Source: Bacteroidota bacterium (GTDB lineage: Bacteria > Bacteroidota > Bacteroidia > AKYH767-A > 2013-40CM-41-45). From it: DNA of 32,079 nt. Under the pieces are notes generated by a model. That model was not told where the DNA came from. It ran no database searches and saw only the letters and a list, made by a program, of their open reading frames with translations. This document shows positions 27,429 through 32,079 of this stretch, piece by piece. The stretch is from positions 1-32,079 of the forward strand of contig JAPLDB010000130.1 in NCBI GenBank assembly GCA_026391975.1, in the 5' to 3' direction. Position numbers and translations under genes: made by a program. The first letter of the stretch is position 1. Every line of letters starts with the position of its first letter.

Positions 27429-27767
27429 TCAGCTACCTCTATAAGTAGAATATCCAAATGGATTCAGTAAAAGCGGAACATGGTAATGACTGCCATCAGA
27501 AATTTCAAATTCAATGGACACATGTGGATAAAATGTTTTTTTATCCTGCGCTTTAAAATATGCGGCGCTGTCAAAATTCAAACGGTAAATACCTGTTTGC
27601 ATTGGATTGCCTGTGACGAGCAGATCGGTGATGCGTCCGTCGGCATTGGTAACCCCTTCGGCTATTTTTTTCCATATGCCTGAATTATAAAATTCAAGCG
27701 TAACGCTGACACCTTGCGCCGGCTTTCCGATGGAGGTGTCGAGGATGTGTGTGGTGAGCTGACTCAT
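27429..27767 (-). CDS. uraH: 5-hydroxyisourate hydrolase
   Basis: THILDTSIGKPAQGV, HYHVPLLLNPFGYSTYRGS C-terminal tetrapeptide. Confidence 0.96.
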   Translation of the reverse strand: MSQLTTHILDTSIGKPAQGVSVTLEFYNSGIWKKIAEGVTNADGRITDLLVTGNPMQTGIYRLNFDSAAYFKAQDKKTFYPHVSIEFEISDGSHYHVPLLLNPFGYSTYRGS

Positions 27768-28249
27768 GTAAATAATTTTTCGAGGCGAAGGTGCGTAATT
27801 TTATTCTGTTCTTTAGCAGCAACCCGTATTTCAAAAGCAGGATTATTTATCATCCTTGATTTAAGCAAAGCCAGCATTTCAGCTGCAGATTTACCTGTTG
27901 CACATACAATAAAAATATAGCCGAACTTTTTTTCATAGTCTTCATTTCCTTTTTGAAGAGCTTTAAGCACTTGTTCGTTTGCTGCTTTAACCCCCGATTG
28001 TTCCCCTTCAGCCAATGTTGCTGTACCTGCGAATTTTTCTTTAAGATTTCCCACATCGCCAATTTTAGGGTGGTGAGAGAATGCTTCCTTCCAGTCAATC
28101 TCACTCAATGAAAACCAGATCCTGTCTGATGCTTTTTTCAAGTCAGAGATGGTATTGAATGGAAATAATCCAAATAACTGATTAGCCCATGCAGCACTTC
28201 CGCAGCATTTGGACAATTCTTCTTTAGTAATAGGATTGATCAATTTCAT
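27764..28249 (-). CDS. uraD: OHCU decarboxylase
   Basis: 161 aa, FSHHPKIGDVGNLKEKF motif, FGYIFIVCATGKSAAEML; ATGA overlap with uraH. Confidence 0.93.
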   Translation of the reverse strand: MKLINPITKEELSKCCGSAAWANQLFGLFPFNTISDLKKASDRIWFSLSEIDWKEAFSHHPKIGDVGNLKEKFAGTATLAEGEQSGVKAANEQVLKALQKGNEDYEKKFGYIFIVCATGKSAAEMLALLKSRMINNPAFEIRVAAKEQNKITHLRLEKLFT

Positions 28250-28320
28250 TGAATGCTGGTTATCCTTCTGGATTTGATTCCTTTAAACAAAATCATTTTT
28301 TATCATAACAATCATGAAGA

Positions 28321-29337
28321 TCAGCGTTCCATTTTAACTTTTCCAAACAACCGCATCCTGCTTATCCCTCCATCAGGAAAAATAGATAGCCTCACATGTG
28401 TGAATGGTTCCTTATTTTCAATTTCCTTGTCAAAGAAATGCTCGTTATCAGCTTTCAGTTTTGATTGAGGAAGAATCGTTTTCCAATTCATTGCAGGGGA
28501 GTTGATTTTGTTCTCATCTGCAAGTAAAATATTACAGCCTTCGATGAGACATGAATCGGGATAATTGCCTTTGAAGTGACAGGTATCGATCAGCACTTTT
28601 TCAATTACCCCTTCATGTGCAAGACGAACAATTACCCAATCACGATTGCCGGGTGTACGGTTGCGTTTTGTTTCCCATCCGTCACCCATGTTTACGCCGC
28701 GCTCCGGCATCAGTAGGTTTTCCATGTGGGAGAAAAACATGTCATTGCATAAAATGGATTTGGCGCCGTTGATTGCAGCGGCAAGATCAACGGTTTCGTC
28801 ATTGTTAATTGCATTCCAGTTTTTAAAAACTTCACCATAAACTTTCAGTCTTGCAACGCCACCATCGGGATAAATGTTAAGTTTCAGGTGTGTATACAGG
28901 TTATGATCGGTAATCTCGAAAAAATTCTGAGAGCCGGGTTGCAATGCTGTTTTAGGAAGGATCTCTTTCCAGGTTATTTTATCAAAATCAGTTCTTGCGA
29001 CGGATGAGATATTGCATGCGCCAATGGATGCATGTGGCGGATGATTTCCCAGGAAATGATTGGTGTCGATGTCTACACCATAAATTTTTCCTGATGTTGC
29101 CAGTTGAATAATACACCAGTCATGACCCGGAGTCCGCTTCCTTCGTGATTCCCATCCATCCATCCACTTGCCACGGTCTGTATATTTATCCGGGATAAAA
29201 ATACCCCTGCCGGGTTTTAAAAGATTTTCTTTCGGCGCAAAGAAATCATCACTGCACAAAATTGCTTTCCCCCCTAAACGTTCTGCAGCAAGGTCGGTGA
29301 GTGTGGTAAAGGAAGGTATTGTATTGCTTTCAACCAT
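28321..29337 (-). CDS. alc: Allantoicase
   Basis: Duplicated allantoicase repeats (LGGKAILCSDDFFAPKENLL / INGAKSILCNDMFFSHMENLL; GWESRRKRTPGHDWCII / GWETKRNRTPGNRDWVIV). Confidence 0.96.
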   Translation of the reverse strand: MVESNTIPSFTTLTDLAAERLGGKAILCSDDFFAPKENLLKPGRGIFIPDKYTDRGKWMDGWESRRKRTPGHDWCIIQLATSGKIYGVDIDTNHFLGNHPPHASIGACNISSVARTDFDKITWKEILPKTALQPGSQNFFEITDHNLYTHLKLNIYPDGGVARLKVYGEVFKNWNAINNDETVDLAAAINGAKSILCNDMFFSHMENLLMPERGVNMGDGWETKRNRTPGNRDWVIVRLAHEGVIEKVLIDTCHFKGNYPDSCLIEGCNILLADENKINSPAMNWKTILPQSKLKADNEHFFDKEIENKEPFTHVRLSIFPDGGISRMRLFGKVKMER

Positions 29338-29338
29338 A

Positions 29339-30709
29339 TCAGTTTTTAAGAATGATGTTTCCCCTGTTTAAATTATAAAACAATCCGTCTCCATAAATTT
29401 TATTTCCCGATAAATAGGTTTGCTTTACAATGCCATATAGCTCCTGATCCATATAAGGTGTAATTTTATGACGGTGGTGGATCATTTCTTCTTTTAGTAT
29501 AAAATTATTTGCCGGCATCCAGATGCACAGGTCTGCATCAAATCCTTTTGCAATTTTCCCCTTGTGGGAATCAAGTTTTAAAAATTTTGCCGGATTTTCA
29601 CAAAGCCATTTGGAAATATCAGTTACAGAATAATTTCTTTCAAGTGCGCCTGTCCATAAAGCAGGCAATGCAAATTGTAATCCTGCAATGCCACCCCAGG
29701 CCTGATGCAGATTTCCCGAAGTAATTTCTTTTAACACGGGCGGAGCAGGGGAGTGGTCGGTGGCAACAAAGTCTATGGTACCATTGCCCAGTGCTTCCCA
29801 AAGTTTCTCCCTGTTTGCTTTATCGCGGATGGGCGGCGCGCATTTGTAGCGTGTATCTCCATCAGGAATAGATTCTGAATCGAAAAATAAATAATGCTGT
29901 GCCGTTTCAACAGTCAATGGCAATCCTTCTGCTTTTGCTTTTTGGATTTGTTCAATGGAGTTTGCCGAGGATAAATGAACAATATGAATGTGTGCTCCCG
30001 TTTCCCTGCAAAGCCCGATCATCATTTTGATCGCTTCATCTTCCATGGCATTGGGTCTTGAATTGAGCCATGCAGCATAGCTATGCGGATTTTCCAGTAG
30101 CTGCTTTTCGCCATGATGCGCGACATCCAATTCGCAATGCACAAGCAATGGCTTGTCAGACTTTTTGAGAATTTTCAACGCATGTCGTAAATGTTCCGCA
30201 TTTGTATTCGGGAAATCATCAATGCCTGAATGTGTGAGAAATGCCTTCAGTCCAAGGGCACCGGTGCTGAGTAATTCCTCCAGTTCATTTTCATTGTCGG
30301 GAATTACGCCACCCCAGAAACCACAATGCACATGCATTTTATTTGTTGCAGCATCCAGCTTCAATTGAAAATTGTTTTTATTCGTTGTTACAGGAGAAGA
30401 ATTCAGCGGCATATCCACCAGTGTTGTAATTCCTCCGGCAGCAGCAGCTTTGGTTGCCGTATCAAATCCTTCCCATTCTGTACGGCCGGGTTCATTGATG
30501 TGCACATGAGGGTCAATGATGCCCGGCATCACTACATGATCACCAACATCTTCAATGGGGAAATCAAGCAGGACGGTTTCTTTCTCTTCACCGTAAGAAA
30601 CAGATGAAATGATGTCCACGATTTTGCCATCACTGATCAGGATCATTCCGTCAATGATCTCCAGTGGTGTGACAATGTTTTTACTTTTTATAGCGAGATC
30701 TACCTGCAC
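29339..30709 (-). CDS. allB: Allantoinase
   Basis: GIIDPHVHINEPGRTEWEGF, FVATDHSPAPP; 456 aa; GTG start; adjacent to allantoicase. Confidence 0.95.
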   Translation of the reverse strand: MQVDLAIKSKNIVTPLEIIDGMILISDGKIVDIISSVSYGEEKETVLLDFPIEDVGDHVVMPGIIDPHVHINEPGRTEWEGFDTATKAAAAGGITTLVDMPLNSSPVTTNKNNFQLKLDAATNKMHVHCGFWGGVIPDNENELEELLSTGALGLKAFLTHSGIDDFPNTNAEHLRHALKILKKSDKPLLVHCELDVAHHGEKQLLENPHSYAAWLNSRPNAMEDEAIKMMIGLCRETGAHIHIVHLSSANSIEQIQKAKAEGLPLTVETAQHYLFFDSESIPDGDTRYKCAPPIRDKANREKLWEALGNGTIDFVATDHSPAPPVLKEITSGNLHQAWGGIAGLQFALPALWTGALERNYSVTDISKWLCENPAKFLKLDSHKGKIAKGFDADLCIWMPANNFILKEEMIHHRHKITPYMDQELYGIVKQTYLSGNKIYGDGLFYNLNRGNIILKN

Positions 30710-30714
30710 GGTAA

Positions 30715-30722
30715 CAAAGATA
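30715..30722 (-). promoter_or_regulatory. -7-like box TATCTTTG upstream of allB
   Basis: Reverse complement of CAAAGATA, exact TAnnTTTG, 5 nt before the allB GTG. Confidence 0.4.
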
Positions 30723-30866
30723 CAATTGTAGGTATTCTTCCTGCATTTTGTAAATTAATTTATACCACCATACCGTGCGTTGCGAAGAACTCGCTGAAGG
30801 TTGTAAAATTTGGGGAGAGGAGCACCAACTGTGTGGCAGAAGGCTTCTGATTATTATCTTCGCTCC

Positions 30867-31862
30867 ATGCACCAGCTTTCTCTCTGGAAATTCATTGTCC
30901 AAAAATTAACCTTCCATCACCCTGTCATCCTCTTGTGCGTGGTGGAAAGCAATGGCAGCAGTCCGGGCAGACAAGGTTTTAAAATGGCAGTTTCGGAAAA
31001 TGAAATGGTTGGTTCCATCGGCGGTGGCATCATGGAACATAAGTTTGTGGAGCTCGCAAAAGAAAGACTACAGCAGGGTTCTTCTGCTTCATTCATCAGA
31101 AAACAATTTCATCAAAAATCGGCTGCAAAAGATCAGAGCGGAATGATCTGTTCAGGTGAGCAAACGGTTTTACTTTATCTTCTTGCTGAAAAAGACCTTC
31201 CTGTTATTCATCGAATAGTTTCGGCACTTGAAAATAACAATACCGGACTTTTGAAAATTACTTTTTCTGAGTTTGAATTTGTTGATTCAAATTATCAGGA
31301 AGATGATCATGGTTTTAATATGCGATCTGAAACCGATTTTACATATACAGAACGGATCGGTTTCAAAAACCACCTGTACATCATCGGTGGCGGCCACTGT
31401 GCCTCGGCGCTTTCAGAGCTGATGAGCGGAATGGGTTTTTATATTCATCTCTTTGAGGAGCGCGAAAACCTCAATACCATGATTGAAAATAATTTTGTAC
31501 ATGAAAAAATAATGGTGAATGACTATTCCGAATTAGCTGCTTTAATTCCTGATGGTAATTCCCACCCGGCGGGTCGCGCAGCACCCGCTGGGTGGGATAG
31601 ATACCTAGCCGTCATGACCTTCGGTTACAGAACCGACGACATAGCGGTACGTGCGCTTGCTGATAAAAAGCTCAGATACCTCGGTGTGCTTGGAAGCGAA
31701 TCAAAAATGAAACAGCTTTTTAATGATTGGAGAAAAGATGGAATTTCTGAATCATGGTTGAGTACCATTCATGCTCCAATCGGCATTCGAATTAAAAGTG
31801 AAACTCCTGAAGAAATTGCTGTCAGTATTGCAGCGCAGATCATTAATATAAAAAATGCCTAA
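30867..31862 (+). CDS. xdhC: XdhC family xanthine dehydrogenase accessory protein
   Basis: MVGSIGGGIMEHKFVE, HLYIIGGGHCASALSELMSGMGF, RYLGVLGSESKMKQLF; ATG at 30867 (MHQLSLWKF) more likely than 30810. Confidence 0.93.
   Translation: MHQLSLWKFIVQKLTFHHPVILLCVVESNGSSPGRQGFKMAVSENEMVGSIGGGIMEHKFVELAKERLQQGSSASFIRKQFHQKSAAKDQSGMICSGEQTVLLYLLAEKDLPVIHRIVSALENNNTGLLKITFSEFEFVDSNYQEDDHGFNMRSETDFTYTERIGFKNHLYIIGGGHCASALSELMSGMGFYIHLFEERENLNTMIENNFVHEKIMVNDYSELAALIPDGNSHPAGRAAPAGWDRYLAVMTFGYRTDDIAVRALADKKLRYLGVLGSESKMKQLFNDWRKDGISESWLSTIHAPIGIRIKSETPEEIAVSIAAQIINIKNA
31560..31597. repeat. 38-bp near-perfect palindrome inside xdhC
   Basis: TCCCACCCGGCGGGT (31560-31574) - CGCGCAGC - ACCCGCTGGGTGGGA (31583-31597): 14 of 15 arm positions pair. 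Confidence 0.9.
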
Positions 31863-31865
31863 AGC

Positions 31866-32079
31866 CTACTTTTTCTTTGGATCCTCTCCGTAATTGATAT
31901 CCATGGATTGCTTCACCTTACCTGTGGCATCATAAAAAATGGCCTTGCCATCCATGTTATTGTTCTTCATTCCAACCTGCATTTTCTTGATCGCTGTTTC
32001 ATAATAAGAAACCATCATCCCGGTGGCTTGCCCATTGTGGAATTGTGTTTCTGTCATCAATGCACCGCTTGGGTAAAAT
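31866..32079 (-). CDS. MORN-repeat / YwqK-like protein, N-terminal part beyond window edge
   Basis: Reverse strand reads ...YPSGALMTETQFHNGQATGMMVSYYETAIKKMQVGMKNNNMDGKAIFYDATGKVKQ...KKK*; frame open to the edge, so the supplied TTG start is not the real start. Confidence 0.75.
   Translation of the reverse strand, partial: FYPSGALMTETQFHNGQATGMMVSYYETAIKKMQVGMKNNNMDGKAIFYDATGKVKQSMDINYGEDPKKK

Noticed and set aside
30681-30902. 73-aa minus ORF between allB and xdhC
   Set aside because: Overlaps both divergent gene starts, low-quality sequence, no homology-like motifs.

Overview
Bacteroidota-type genomic window: TAnnTTTG promoters and T9SS type A sorting domains. Left part (1-15 kb): truncated WbqC-like CDS (absent from the ORF track), a beta-helix protein lacking its N-terminus, an 8x PKD secreted protein with a frameshifted T9SS domain, a ~126-bp tandem repeat array, an S8 protease, a DUF5606 protein, an M3 oligoendopeptidase and a hybrid histidine kinase. 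Then murB (-) and gmhA (+). Right part (17-32 kb): a near-complete purine/urate catabolic locus with xdhA, xdhB, puuD-type membrane urate hydroxylase, a DUF6986-like CitE/malate-synthase-superfamily protein, uraH, uraD, allantoicase, allantoinase and xdhC, also containing a TMEM175-like channel, a small T9SS cargo and a PIF1-like helicase. Main unusual signals: (i) a 38-bp near-perfect palindrome in frame inside xdhC; (ii) a dispersed CCCCCTTCGGGGG-nnn-AGGGGGC hairpin repeat family that overlaps the xdhB N-terminus and the puuD C-terminus; (iii) a frameshift separating the PKD protein from its T9SS signal; (iv) a promoter/stem-loop/terminator unit between murB and gmhA that looks like a small RNA; (v) a DUF6986 enzyme placed where glyoxylate disposal would be expected. 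All calls come from reading sequence and motifs by eye; no searches were run.
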